Positions 16,922 to 26,336 of a stretch of DNA of 64,000 nucleotides are shown piece by piece. The position numbers and the translations under genes were made by a program. The stretch is taken from positions 2,489,001 through 2,553,000 of the forward strand of contig NZ_CP023777.1 in the NCBI RefSeq assembly GCF_002557795.1, written 5' to 3'. Under the pieces are notes generated by a model. That model made no database searches, was not told the origin of the DNA, and was given only the letters and a program-made list of their open reading frames with translations. Position 1 is the first letter of the stretch. Each line of letters begins with the position of its first letter. This stretch comes from Chitinophaga caeni. GTDB taxonomy: Bacteria; Bacteroidota; Bacteroidia; Chitinophagales; Chitinophagaceae.

Positions 16922-19900
16922 ATGGGTAATATTTTTATCGCGATATATAATTTCTTTGCGGCTCGCAAATGGTTGCTGTGGTTGTTCACGGTAGGACTGT
17001 TCGCGTTCGTAGCTTTTTTCGCGACAAGGTTGAAGTTGGAAGAGGACATAACAAAGATTTTACCCAGGGACCGGAAGATCGAACACCTGCAACAATTTTT
17101 ACAGAATACAAAGTTTGCCGATAAATTGGCGATCATGATCTCCGCGAAGGGAGATAGTAGTATTGCCAACGCGGATTCTTTAACGGTCTTTGCCGATGCT
17201 TTTGTTGCCGCAACGCAAGATAGCGCACTGGCGCCTTATATCACGAAAATCCAAGCGCAATCGGATGATGCTTCGATGCTGGAAATCATGCAAGCAATTC
17301 AGGATGATTTACCGGTTTACCTGGACAGCGCAGATTATGCCAAGATGGATACCTTGATTAGCCCGGCAACAGTTCATACATCCCTGGAGAATGATTTCAA
17401 CCTTTTAATTTCCCCGGCGGGAATGATGGTTAAGAAAATCATCCAGGTAGATCCGGTGGGGCTATCTTGGATCGGGATCAAGAAATTAAGGGAATTGCAA
17501 TATGATGATCATTTCGAATTATATAATAATTATATCGTTACCAAGGATCATCAGCATTTACTATTATTCATTACACCGAAATATGCACCCAATCAAACCG
17601 GGAAGAACAAACTGTTTTTAGAACGGCTCGATGAACAGGTAGCTACCTTGCAGGCGCTACATCCTTCGGTAGTATTACGCTATTTCGGCGCTACGGCAGT
17701 TTCGGTTGGAAATGCGTTGCAATTGCAGAAAGATACGATCCTAACTCAAGGCATCACGATATTATTACTGGTGGTTTTAATTGCCCTGTTTTTCAGGAAA
17801 AAACGCGCCCCGGTATTAGTGATGTTGCCCGTTTTGTTTGGCGGCGGATTCGCTTTGGCGATGATTTATTTCATCCAGGGAACTTTATCTGTCATTGCTT
17901 TAGGAGCCGGGTGCGTTGTGTTGGGTATTGCGGTCAATTATTCCCTGCATGTATTTAATCATTACCGCCATTTACCCGATGCCAGGAAAGTGATCCGGGA
18001 TTTGGCAACCCCGATGACGGTGGGCAGCTTCACGACGGTAGGAGGTTTCCTATGCCTGCAATTCGTGAAAAGCCCGATGTTGAAAGATATCGGTTTGTTT
18101 GCCGCATTTAGCTTGATCGGGGCAGCCTTATTTTCACTGGTCATATTACCGCACTTCATTGTTCCGGCTAGGCATCGCCAAACTGGTGCATCCGTGAATA
18201 ATAAAACGCATAAAGATAATTGGCTGGATCGATGGGCATCCTACAAGCCGGAGAAGAATAAGTGGCTAGTAGGCGGCATTTTCGTGTTAACCATCATTTT
18301 TTGTTTTACGGCGGGAAAAGTGCAGTTTGAAGACAATATGATGCGCATGAACTACATGCCGAAGCATTTGATAGCATCCGAGAAATTACTCAATGAAATC
18401 AATTCATTTACCGCGCAGTCGGTTTATATCATCTCTAAAGGAAAGAATTTAGATGAAGCCCTGGCCAACAGGGAATCCATCTTGCCGAAGATCGGGCAAC
18501 TTCAAAAAGATAGCGCTATTTTCCAGGTTTCCGGCGTGGGCAATCTATTGTTATCATCAGAAAAACAAGCTGAAAGGTTAAATCGTTGGAATGCTTATTG
18601 GACGGCATCCAAACGGGATAGCCTTATCAAGAATGTTACTTCGCAAGGGCAGGTGTTCGGCTTCAAGCCAACCGCATTTCAACAATTTGAGCGTTGGCTG
18701 AACAAGGATTTTCAGCAGGTCGAAGCAGCGAATTCACCATTGCTCTCCGGCGGGTTTTTATCAGATTTTGTAAATGAAAAGGATGGACAAACCACCTTGG
18801 TAACGATATTAAAAGTAGCTCCAGATCAAAAGGATAAAGTTTACGAAGTTTTAGATGGCGATCCGCAGAATATTATTTTCGACAAACAATATACGGCCAA
18901 CCGCTTGGCAGAAGTGGTGAGGGATGAATTTAACAGTATTGCCTGGATGACTTCCTTGCTGGTTTTCATCGCCTTGCTATTGTCTTACGGTCGTATCGAA
19001 TTGGCATTAATTACTTTTATCCCGATGGTCATTAGCTGGGTGTGGATACTGGGTATAATGGGATTGTTCGGGATCAAGTTCAACATCGTCAATATTATTC
19101 TTTCCACCTTCATTTTCGGTTTGGGAGATGATTACAGCATCTTTACGATGGATGGTTTATTGCAGGAGTATAAAACCGGTGGTAAACATGTTTCATCTTT
19201 CAAATCATCGATTTTCCTTTCTGCGATCACCACCATCCTGGGATTGGGCGTATTGATATTCGCGCAACATCCTTCTTTGCGATCGATCGCGTTAATTGCC
19301 ATTATAGGTATCGGTTGCGTAGTAATTACATCGCAGGTACTGATACCTCTATTTTTTAACTGGCTGATCACGAACAGGGTAAAGAAAGGGAAAGCGCCTT
19401 GGAAGTTGAGCAGTTATGCAAAATCGGTTTTCTCGCTCAGTTATTTCGCGGTAGGTAGCATGTTCATGACTTTGTTGGGCTGGATATTGTTGAAGTGGAA
19501 TCCCTGGAAAGGGGAGAAGAGCCGCTATTATTACCATCTTTGGCTGTCGAGGTTAACTTGGTCGACTTTGCATATCATGACGAATGTTAAAAAGAAGGTT
19601 ATCAACGAGCCAGGGGAAGATTTTAAGAAACCGGCGATCATCATCAGTAACCACCAATCTTTCCTGGATATTTTGATATCAACAGGTTTATCACCTAAAA
19701 TTATTTTGTTAACCAACCAGTGGGTTTGGAATTCGCCCGTTTTCGGGAAAGTGGTGCAGATGGCAGAATATTACCCTGTTGCCGACGGGGTAGAAGGTGC
19801 GATTGACCTGTTGAAACAGAAAATTGATGCGGGTTACTCCGTGGTAATTTATCCTGAAGGTACCCGCTCTGAAAGTACCAGCATCGGTCGTTTTCATAAA

Positions 19901-20809
19901 GGGGCATTTTACCTGGCCGAGCAATTGCAGGTCGACATTTTGCCGGTAGTGATTCACGGTACCGCGTACACGATGAGTAAGAACGATTTTCTTTTAAAGG
20001 ATGGATATGTAACCGAGCAATACTTGCCGCGTATTCACCCGGATGATAAAACCTGGGGAGAAACGTACAGCGCGAGAACCAAATCTATCAGTAAGTATTT
20101 TAAACAGGCTTACAAGGATTTAGCTTTGCAGATGGAGGCGCCGAAGTATTTTAGGGAACAGCTAATCTATAATTATATTTATAAAGGTCCTATACTGGAG
20201 TGGTATATGCGGGTAAAGACCAAGTTGGAAGATAATTATAGTTTATTTAACCAATTGGTGCCGCGTTCCGGTAAGATTATGGATATCGGCTGTGGCTATG
20301 GTTTTATGGCTTATATGTTGCATTGGGTAAGTCCCGGTAGGATTATTACGGGGGTAGATTATGATGAAGATAAAATTGCCACCGCCAATCATGCCTACCT
20401 CAAAAATGAGCATATCAATTTTATCCATGCAGATATTATGGATCTTTCATTTGAAAAGCAAGATTGTTTCATTTTGAGCGATGTATTTCATTATTTGAAC
20501 AACGAACAACAGGAAATACTATTGAATAAATGCTTGGAACATTTATTACCCGGCGGCATTATCATCCTGCGTGACGGGGACGCTTCGAAAGAAAAAATGC
20601 ATAATAGGACTAGGTTGACGGAACTGTTTTCTACGAAGATTCTCGGCTTTAATAAATCGATGCCGCACGGGCTTAATTTCGTTACCTCGAAAGAACTCTC
20701 GGATATGTTGCAAAAGGCAGGGGCCACTTTCGAAATAGCACAGCAATCAAAAATTACCTCGAATATCGTTTTTATCATTAAACATTCATCCATAAAACAT
20801 CATGCATAA
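16922..20809 (+). CDS. trifunctional MMPL transporter / PlsC acyltransferase / methyltransferase
   Basis: 1295-aa fusion. Residues 1 to about 860 are an RND/MMPL exporter with a first membrane helix near 17-38, two periplasmic loops and two clusters of membrane helices (about 270-420 and 675-850). Residues about 880-1090 are a PlsC acyltransferase with HX4D (H911-Q-S-F-L-D916) and EGTR at 979-982. Residues about 1100-1290 are a class I methyltransferase with DIGCGYG at 1121-1127. The frame is open throughout with no sign of an assembly join. In the pigment cluster it would export the lipidated polyene and acylate or methylate it at the inner membrane. Such fusions are annotated in other Bacteroidota. 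Confidence 0.88.
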   Translation: MGNIFIAIYNFFAARKWLLWLFTVGLFAFVAFFATRLKLEEDITKILPRDRKIEHLQQFLQNTKFADKLAIMISAKGDSSIANADSLTVFADAFVAATQDSALAPYITKIQAQSDDASMLEIMQAIQDDLPVYLDSADYAKMDTLISPATVHTSLENDFNLLISPAGMMVKKIIQVDPVGLSWIGIKKLRELQYDDHFELYNNYIVTKDHQHLLLFITPKYAPNQTGKNKLFLERLDEQVATLQALHPSVVLRYFGATAVSVGNALQLQKDTILTQGITILLLVVLIALFFRKKRAPVLVMLPVLFGGGFALAMIYFIQGTLSVIALGAGCVVLGIAVNYSLHVFNHYRHLPDARKVIRDLATPMTVGSFTTVGGFLCLQFVKSPMLKDIGLFAAFSLIGAALFSLVILPHFIVPARHRQTGASVNNKTHKDNWLDRWASYKPEKNKWLVGGIFVLTIIFCFTAGKVQFEDNMMRMNYMPKHLIASEKLLNEINSFTAQSVYIISKGKNLDEALANRESILPKIGQLQKDSAIFQVSGVGNLLLSSEKQAERLNRWNAYWTASKRDSLIKNVTSQGQVFGFKPTAFQQFERWLNKDFQQVEAANSPLLSGGFLSDFVNEKDGQTTLVTILKVAPDQKDKVYEVLDGDPQNIIFDKQYTANRLAEVVRDEFNSIAWMTSLLVFIALLLSYGRIELALITFIPMVISWVWILGIMGLFGIKFNIVNIILSTFIFGLGDDYSIFTMDGLLQEYKTGGKHVSSFKSSIFLSAITTILGLGVLIFAQHPSLRSIALIAIIGIGCVVITSQVLIPLFFNWLITNRVKKGKAPWKLSSYAKSVFSLSYFAVGSMFMTLLGWILLKWNPWKGEKSRYYYHLWLSRLTWSTLHIMTNVKKKVINEPGEDFKKPAIIISNHQSFLDILISTGLSPKIILLTNQWVWNSPVFGKVVQMAEYYPVADGVEGAIDLLKQKIDAGYSVVIYPEGTRSESTSIGRFHKGAFYLAEQLQVDILPVVIHGTAYTMSKNDFLLKDGYVTEQYLPRIHPDDKTWGETYSARTKSISKYFKQAYKDLALQMEAPKYFREQLIYNYIYKGPILEWYMRVKTKLEDNYSLFNQLVPRSGKIMDIGCGYGFMAYMLHWVSPGRIITGVDYDEDKIATANHAYLKNEHINFIHADIMDLSFEKQDCFILSDVFHYLNNEQQEILLNKCLEHLLPGGIIILRDGDASKEKMHNRTRLTELFSTKILGFNKSMPHGLNFVTSKELSDMLQKAGATFEIAQQSKITSNIVFIIKHSSIKHHA

Positions 20810-22307
20810 ATACGATGTAGTCATATTAGGAAGCGGTCTGGGCGGACTTCTTTGCGGGGCCATCCTGGGTAAGCATGGATACAGGGTATGTGTTTTGGAG
20901 AAAAACAGGCAGATCGGCGGTTGCTTGCAAACATTCGCGAGGGATAAGGTGCTGTTCGATTCCGGTGTGCATTATATCGGCGGTTTGGCGCAGGGGCAAA
21001 CCCTGTATCAATTATTCAAATACCTGGGAATATTAGAATACCTCGAATTAGAACAATTGGATCAACGCTGTTTCGATAAGATCATTTTTGCCGGGGATCC
21101 GAAGGAATACCGTTTGGCACAAGGGTATGATAACTTCAAAGAAGAATTGTTAAAGGATTTTCCTAACGAAGCAATAGCTATTGATCGATACTTGGAAAAG
21201 TTGCAGGATGTTTGCGCGAGATTCCCGCTCTATAACCTGAGGAACGGTGAAAAGACCGAAAAAGATGCGGTATTGGGTCTTGATACATGGGAGTTTCTGA
21301 ATAGTATTACCACGAATAACAAATTAAAGCATGTATTGGCAGGAAATAACATGCTGTATGTTGGCCAACCGAAAAAGACCCCTTTTTATGTACATGCCCT
21401 CGTACAAAATAGCTATATAGAAAGTTCTTGGAAATGTAAAAATGGTGGTAGCCAGATCGCTAAATGGTTGGCAAGGAAGATTGTAGATGCAGGCGGAGCT
21501 GTAAAAAACCGTGCGGAAGTTACCAAGATAAGGGTGCATCAGCAGCAAGTGCAAGAAGTATTGTTGAAAGATGGAAGTAGCCTCAGCGGAACACATTACA
21601 TTTCTAACATCCATCCTTGCATGACCATCCGCTTATTGGATGGTGATGATGTGCGCCCGGCGTATAAAAACAGGATCGAGAACCTCGAAAATTCTATCGC
21701 GGGATTTATTGTCAATATCGTGATGAAACCCGGAACATTCCGGTATTTTAACCATAATTATTATTATCATCATTCCGGCGATGCCTGGTCGGGCTTGAAT
21801 TATAATGAAGATAACTGGCCGTTAACTTATGCTATGTTCGTTAATGAGGCCGGGAGCACGGGCTTCGCGGAAAGTATTTCCCTGATGACGTACATGAAAT
21901 ATGAAGATGTGGCGCCATGGCAGGAAAGTTATAATACGGAAGATTATCCTACAGCCCGGGGAGCCGGTTACGAGGCATTTAAAGAAGAGAAAACGAGGCT
22001 ATTGCTGGACCGTGTAGAAGAGCGTTTCCCGGGATTTAAAAGTAAAATACATAATTATTATACCGCTACACCCTTGTCCTTCAGGGATTATATCGGCACT
22101 TCCGATGGTTCCATGTACGGGGTGGTGAAGGATTGCAACGATCCAATGCGTACCTTTATAGCGCCCAAAACGAAAATCAAGAACCTATTCCTTACGGGGC
22201 AGAACTTGAATTTGCATGGGATTTTAGGGGTTAGCATGACTGCTGTATTAACAAGTGCAGAGTTCCTGGGGCTACCATTTTTAGTAGATGAAATCAGGAA
22301 TGCATAG
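20802..22307 (+). CDS. FAD-dependent oxidoreductase (phytoene desaturase / retinol saturase-like)
   Basis: 501-aa flavoprotein with the dinucleotide-binding motif ILGSGLGGLLCG at the N-terminus, followed by EKNRQIGGCLQTF, typical of carotenoid desaturases and retinol saturases. The C-terminal part FLTGQNLNLHGILGV closes the FAD site. It may adjust unsaturation of the polyene or oxidise the product; the reaction is not established. It overlaps the fusion gene by 8 nt. Confidence 0.8.
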   Translation: MHKYDVVILGSGLGGLLCGAILGKHGYRVCVLEKNRQIGGCLQTFARDKVLFDSGVHYIGGLAQGQTLYQLFKYLGILEYLELEQLDQRCFDKIIFAGDPKEYRLAQGYDNFKEELLKDFPNEAIAIDRYLEKLQDVCARFPLYNLRNGEKTEKDAVLGLDTWEFLNSITTNNKLKHVLAGNNMLYVGQPKKTPFYVHALVQNSYIESSWKCKNGGSQIAKWLARKIVDAGGAVKNRAEVTKIRVHQQQVQEVLLKDGSSLSGTHYISNIHPCMTIRLLDGDDVRPAYKNRIENLENSIAGFIVNIVMKPGTFRYFNHNYYYHHSGDAWSGLNYNEDNWPLTYAMFVNEAGSTGFAESISLMTYMKYEDVAPWQESYNTEDYPTARGAGYEAFKEEKTRLLLDRVEERFPGFKSKIHNYYTATPLSFRDYIGTSDGSMYGVVKDCNDPMRTFIAPKTKIKNLFLTGQNLNLHGILGVSMTAVLTSAEFLGLPFLVDEIRNA

Positions 22308-22326
22308 CGATTAAAGAGATTTTGAA

Positions 22327-24042
22327 ATGATGTATACCAGCGCCAGGGTGCAAACAGGTAGTAAGAAGAAGAAAAGTACCGGGAAGCGGATCTTGAAAGG
22401 ATTCCTGTATTTTTTATTATTTCTCGTGTTAATTTTCGCGGGACTGATCGGTTATATAGTAATGGTGGGGAAACTCGATCCCCCGCAAGTGGCCGATAAG
22501 TCGGCCTTACAATTGCAGCGGAAAGCCCTGGATCAATCAGCATACACGATCGGGAATAACTGGTTCCGAAAATCGAAAAGTGGTTTGTACGAACTATATG
22601 TTGAAGGGAAGCCTTTCGAACGCGGCGTGATTTACGGGAAGTTAGCGGATGAACTGGTAAAAAGACAGGAAGATCATTTCACGGAGCAAATACGAAAAAT
22701 GATTCCCAGCACTACTTATTTGAAGTTCTTACGCTACCTGATCGGTTTCTTCAATAGGAATTTAGACGAATACGTAATCGATGAATATAAAAAGGAAATC
22801 TACGGTGTCTCTTTCGCCGGATCTCCTAATTATGGATATATCGGCACTAATTACGAGCGAATCATGAACTACCATGCGGCGCATGATATCGGTCATGCCC
22901 TACAGTCGGTTGCGCTGGTAGGTTGTACTTCTTTCGCTACCTGGGACGAACAATCGGCAGATAGCTCGCTGATCATAGGCCGTAATTTCGATTTCTATGT
23001 AGGGGATAAATTCGCGGAAGAGAAAATCGTTGCATTTTACAAACCCAGCGAAGGTCATAAGTTCATGATGATTACCTGGGCAGGGTTTACCGGGGTTGTT
23101 TCCGGGATGAACGACCAGGGGTTGACAGTGACCATCAATGCAGCAAAAAGTGAATACCCGACCGGCGCTGCCACGCCTGTATCATTAGTTGCCAGGGAAA
23201 TTTTACAGTATGCGGGGAATATCAAGGAAGCCTATGCTATCGCGGCTAAAAGGAAAATGTTTGTTTCCGAGTCTTTCTTGGTCGGTTCGGCAGCAGATAA
23301 CAGGGCTGCCATCATTGAGAAAACGCCGGATTCCCTGGGGATGTATACACCCGGTCAACATTTCGTTACCTGTACCAACCATTTTCAAAGCGACCAGTTG
23401 AAAGGTACAGTTTCAAATGAAAAACAAATGGCAGAAAGCGCCAGTATGTACCGCTACGAAAGATTAAGGGAGCTGATGGAGCGGAATGGTCCTAATACGG
23501 TGCAAAATACGGTTAACATATTACGGGATCACCGCGGGTTACATGATAAAAACATCGGGATCGGCAACGAGAAAGCGATCAATCAATTTATAGCGCATCA
23601 CAGTATCGTATTCAAACCGAAAGAAAGAAAATTCTGGATATCTACTGCACCATGGCAGGAAGGGGAGTATGTAGCGTATGATATGAACAAGATCTTCGAG
23701 ATGAAAGGCTTGCAAACGGATCACGAGATCTGCGATAGCGCACTCATCATCCCGGCAGATACTTTCATGCGTACAGACACATTCCGGAACTTCTTAACTT
23801 ATAGAAAATTGAAGGCCGAAGTAGCAGATCATAAAAAAGTGGATCCTGCCCAAATCGTGGCTTCCAACCCGATGTTTTACCATGCTTTCGTATTAGCAGG
23901 CGACCAGGCATTTAAGGATGAAAACTACCGGATAGCAAAAGATTATTATCAACAAGCATTGATGCGGGTAATTGCCACCAAGGCAGAAGAAGTGTATATC
24001 AGGAAGCAGATCGATGCTTGCGATGAAAAATCATTAAAATAA
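22327..24042 (+). CDS. C45-family autoproteolytic acyltransferase/hydrolase, membrane-anchored
   Basis: 571 aa. A basic N-terminus and a membrane helix (about 24-46) precede an Ntn-hydrolase domain of the acyl-CoA:6-aminopenicillanate acyltransferase group. The nucleophile candidate is C200 in VGCTSFATWDEQ, followed by IIGRNFDFYVG. In the C45 family the Cys becomes N-terminal by self-cleavage. The extra C-terminal segment (about 480-571) is helical, TPR-like. As an extracytoplasmic acyl-transfer enzyme it is a candidate for joining or removing the acyl chain of the pigment, which is inference. Confidence 0.75.
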   Translation: MMYTSARVQTGSKKKKSTGKRILKGFLYFLLFLVLIFAGLIGYIVMVGKLDPPQVADKSALQLQRKALDQSAYTIGNNWFRKSKSGLYELYVEGKPFERGVIYGKLADELVKRQEDHFTEQIRKMIPSTTYLKFLRYLIGFFNRNLDEYVIDEYKKEIYGVSFAGSPNYGYIGTNYERIMNYHAAHDIGHALQSVALVGCTSFATWDEQSADSSLIIGRNFDFYVGDKFAEEKIVAFYKPSEGHKFMMITWAGFTGVVSGMNDQGLTVTINAAKSEYPTGAATPVSLVAREILQYAGNIKEAYAIAAKRKMFVSESFLVGSAADNRAAIIEKTPDSLGMYTPGQHFVTCTNHFQSDQLKGTVSNEKQMAESASMYRYERLRELMERNGPNTVQNTVNILRDHRGLHDKNIGIGNEKAINQFIAHHSIVFKPKERKFWISTAPWQEGEYVAYDMNKIFEMKGLQTDHEICDSALIIPADTFMRTDTFRNFLTYRKLKAEVADHKKVDPAQIVASNPMFYHAFVLAGDQAFKDENYRIAKDYYQQALMRVIATKAEEVYIRKQIDACDEKSLK

Positions 24043-24048
24043 AAAAAC

Positions 24049-24426
24049 ATGATCATCGGTATCGGAACGGATTTGATCGAAGTAGCCAGGGTGGCCTCCA
24101 AGATCGGGAAGAACCAGGGGTTCCGGGAATTAGTATTCTCCCCTGCCGAGATCGAGTATTGTGAGAAACAGGCCAATCCTTACGAGAGTTACGCTGCCAG
24201 GTTTGCCGGAAAAGAAGCGTTCCTGAAAGCGTTGAGTACCGGCTACGGTGGTAGCGGTATACATTTTCATCAAATCGAAATTTTACCGGGAGAACATGGC
24301 GCACCTATCATAAACTTGTTAGGCGAAGCCCTGGATCAGCCCGGTGTAAGAAAATTAAGAAAGATTTTTATTTCATTATCCCATGTAAAAGAAATGGCCA
24401 TGGCGATGGTCGTTTTAGAAGGGTAA
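24049..24426 (+). CDS. acpS: holo-ACP synthase AcpS
   Basis: 125-aa phosphopantetheinyl transferase that activates ACPs by adding 4'-phosphopantetheine from CoA. Motifs IGTDLIEVARV (Mg-binding Asp) and AARFAGKEAFLKAL (Glu/Lys) are both intact; length is normal. Placement 6 nt after the C45 gene, inside the pigment cluster, suggests it serves the two cluster ACPs, though it may be the genome's general AcpS. Confidence 0.93.
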   Translation: MIIGIGTDLIEVARVASKIGKNQGFRELVFSPAEIEYCEKQANPYESYAARFAGKEAFLKALSTGYGGSGIHFHQIEILPGEHGAPIINLLGEALDQPGVRKLRKIFISLSHVKEMAMAMVVLEG

Positions 24427-24453
24427 AGGAATATCTGAAATTTATATAGCATC

Positions 24454-25746
24454 ATGTTTATTCCGGATATAGAATTACAGTCTGCCAGCACCATAGCACA
24501 ACATCAATCCTTGGCTTTGCAAAGATTGTTGGGCTATCTTCGCCATTTTTCACCCTTTTACAAGGAGTGGTTCGAGGAACATAAAGTGGATGTCAACCAA
24601 ATAAAATCTATAGAAGATATTCGCTTTATACCACCGGTAAATAAGGATATGCTGCAAGAAAGGAATTGGGATTTCTTATGTGTAGATAGGGCACAGGTGG
24701 CAGAATATACAACTACCAGCGGCACATTAGGCAGACCGGTGATCATAGCGCTCACGGAAAATGACTTGGAGCGACTATCTTACAACGAGTATATATCCTT
24801 TTGTTGCGCTGGCGGAACGGAAGATGATGTATATCAATTAATGCTTACACTGGATCGGCAATTTATGGCCGGGATGGCTTATTACAGCGGTATCCGCAAG
24901 TTGGGTGCCGGCGTTTTGCGGGTAGGACCCGGTGTGCCGTCGCTGCAATGGGAGAATATTTTAAGGATCCGGCCTTCTACGATCGTCGCCGTTCCCTCGT
25001 TCATACTCAAATTGATTGCTTATGCAAAGGAGCATGGCATCGATATCAATGCAACTTCTGTAAAAAAAGCCGTTTGTATCGGTGAAAATATCCGCAACCA
25101 AGATTTCACCTATAATACGCTCGGTGAAAAAATTACGGCCGATTGGAACATACAATTATACTCCACCTATGCTTCAACCGAGATGCAAACCGCCTTCACG
25201 GAATGTAATGCTGGTATGGGCGGGCATCATCACCCGGAATTATTGTATGTTGAACTTTTAGATGAAAATAATCAGCCTGTTCCCGCCGGAACGCCGGGGG
25301 AGGTTACCATTACTACATTAGGTGTTGAAGGCATGCCGTTATTGAGATACAAAACGGGCGATATTTGCCAATACTTCGATCAGCCTTGTTCCTGCGGCCG
25401 CAAAACGATCCGCTTAAGTCCCGTGATAGGCCGTCAAAAACAAATGATCAAGTATAAGGGAACCACTTTATACCCGCCTGCTTTATTTGATTTGTTGGCC
25501 GGGATGGAGTTGGTGAAGGAATACGTAGTGGAAGTATATAGCAACGAGATCGGGACAGATGAAATCCGTTTGCACCTTTATCCTGTTGCTATTTCTGAAG
25601 AAATTGACAGGAAAATCAAATCATACCTGCAAGCAAACCTGCGGGTAATTCCGCAAGTTCAATATGTCGGCTTGCAAGAAATCATGAAAATGCAGTTCCA
25701 GGAAACCAGCCGTAAGCCGATCAAGTTTTTTGATAATAGGAAGTAG
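24454..25746 (+). CDS. phenylacetate-CoA-ligase-like adenylate-forming enzyme
   Basis: 430-aa AMP-binding enzyme of the PaaK subgroup. P-loop-like TTTSGTLGR at 86-94, YASTEMQ near residue 240, and the C-terminal KTGDICQY and GRQKQMIKYKG segments. The CSCGRKT Cys cluster, also found in PaaK-like ligases, is present. Probable role: activation of 4-coumarate from the lyase and loading onto an ACP, corresponding to ApeH. Last gene of the pigment cluster; transcription direction changes after it. Confidence 0.82.
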   Translation: MFIPDIELQSASTIAQHQSLALQRLLGYLRHFSPFYKEWFEEHKVDVNQIKSIEDIRFIPPVNKDMLQERNWDFLCVDRAQVAEYTTTSGTLGRPVIIALTENDLERLSYNEYISFCCAGGTEDDVYQLMLTLDRQFMAGMAYYSGIRKLGAGVLRVGPGVPSLQWENILRIRPSTIVAVPSFILKLIAYAKEHGIDINATSVKKAVCIGENIRNQDFTYNTLGEKITADWNIQLYSTYASTEMQTAFTECNAGMGGHHHPELLYVELLDENNQPVPAGTPGEVTITTLGVEGMPLLRYKTGDICQYFDQPCSCGRKTIRLSPVIGRQKQMIKYKGTTLYPPALFDLLAGMELVKEYVVEVYSNEIGTDEIRLHLYPVAISEEIDRKIKSYLQANLRVIPQVQYVGLQEIMKMQFQETSRKPIKFFDNRK

Positions 25747-25777
25747 CTAGCAGCTAGCAGTGGAATATTAGCTATTC

Positions 25778-26269
25778 CTAAAACTGTAAACTGGCTTCCG
25801 CATCGGGATTCTCTATTTTAGTGCTCTTGCGTTTGCCATCCACGATCACGTGTAGCATATGGATCTGTTCTTTATGCTGGGCATATAAAATATCATTATG
25901 GACTTGCAAGTTGTGAACGGCCGGAACAGGTTTTCCTTCAAAAAATATCCAGGCGGCATCTTCCTCGATTTGATAGCCCAGGTATTTTAAATCCACACCC
26001 TTCTGATCTGCCATCACACGAAAATGTGATTTTACATATTTTGACAAAAGCGAATCTACCTCGACCCGGTTTTTGGGTTTCATGATGTCAAAATTGGTAT
26101 GGGATTCCTGTTTTACCGCATTCTCAAGATCATCGTAGAATATACGGCAACTAATCTCCAGGGATTGGTTCGTTTTATTGTGCTTAATCTCCGTAACGCT
26201 GACATAGAAAGGGTGGTAAGCCATCATCCAAATAGGCAAAAACCATTTACATATTAATACACCCATCAA
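25778..26269 (-). CDS. DUF6702 family protein
   Basis: 163 aa, with an N-terminal hydrophobic stretch and the HPFYVSVTEI motif at which DUF6702 proteins begin. The rest (CRIFYDDLE, GYQIEEDAAWIFFEGK, LYAQHKEQIHMLHV) follows this Bacteroidota family, which has no known function. It sits convergent with the pigment cluster (31-bp gap) and divergent from the HupE-like gene; the pairing with HupE and an M1 peptidase is a recurrent Bacteroidota neighbourhood as I recall. Confidence 0.78.
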   Translation of the reverse strand: MMGVLICKWFLPIWMMAYHPFYVSVTEIKHNKTNQSLEISCRIFYDDLENAVKQESHTNFDIMKPKNRVEVDSLLSKYVKSHFRVMADQKGVDLKYLGYQIEEDAAWIFFEGKPVPAVHNLQVHNDILYAQHKEQIHMLHVIVDGKRKSTKIENPDAEASLQF

Positions 26270-26336
26270 AAAAAATGTTATTGTTTTTATAAATTCGTGT
26301 CGCTAAACTTACCAAAATTATCAAAAATTCTATGCC

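Noticed and set aside
25741..25780. AGCTAGC repeats and short stem after the ligase gene
   Set aside because: Too short and weak (6-bp stem, no T-run) to call a terminator.
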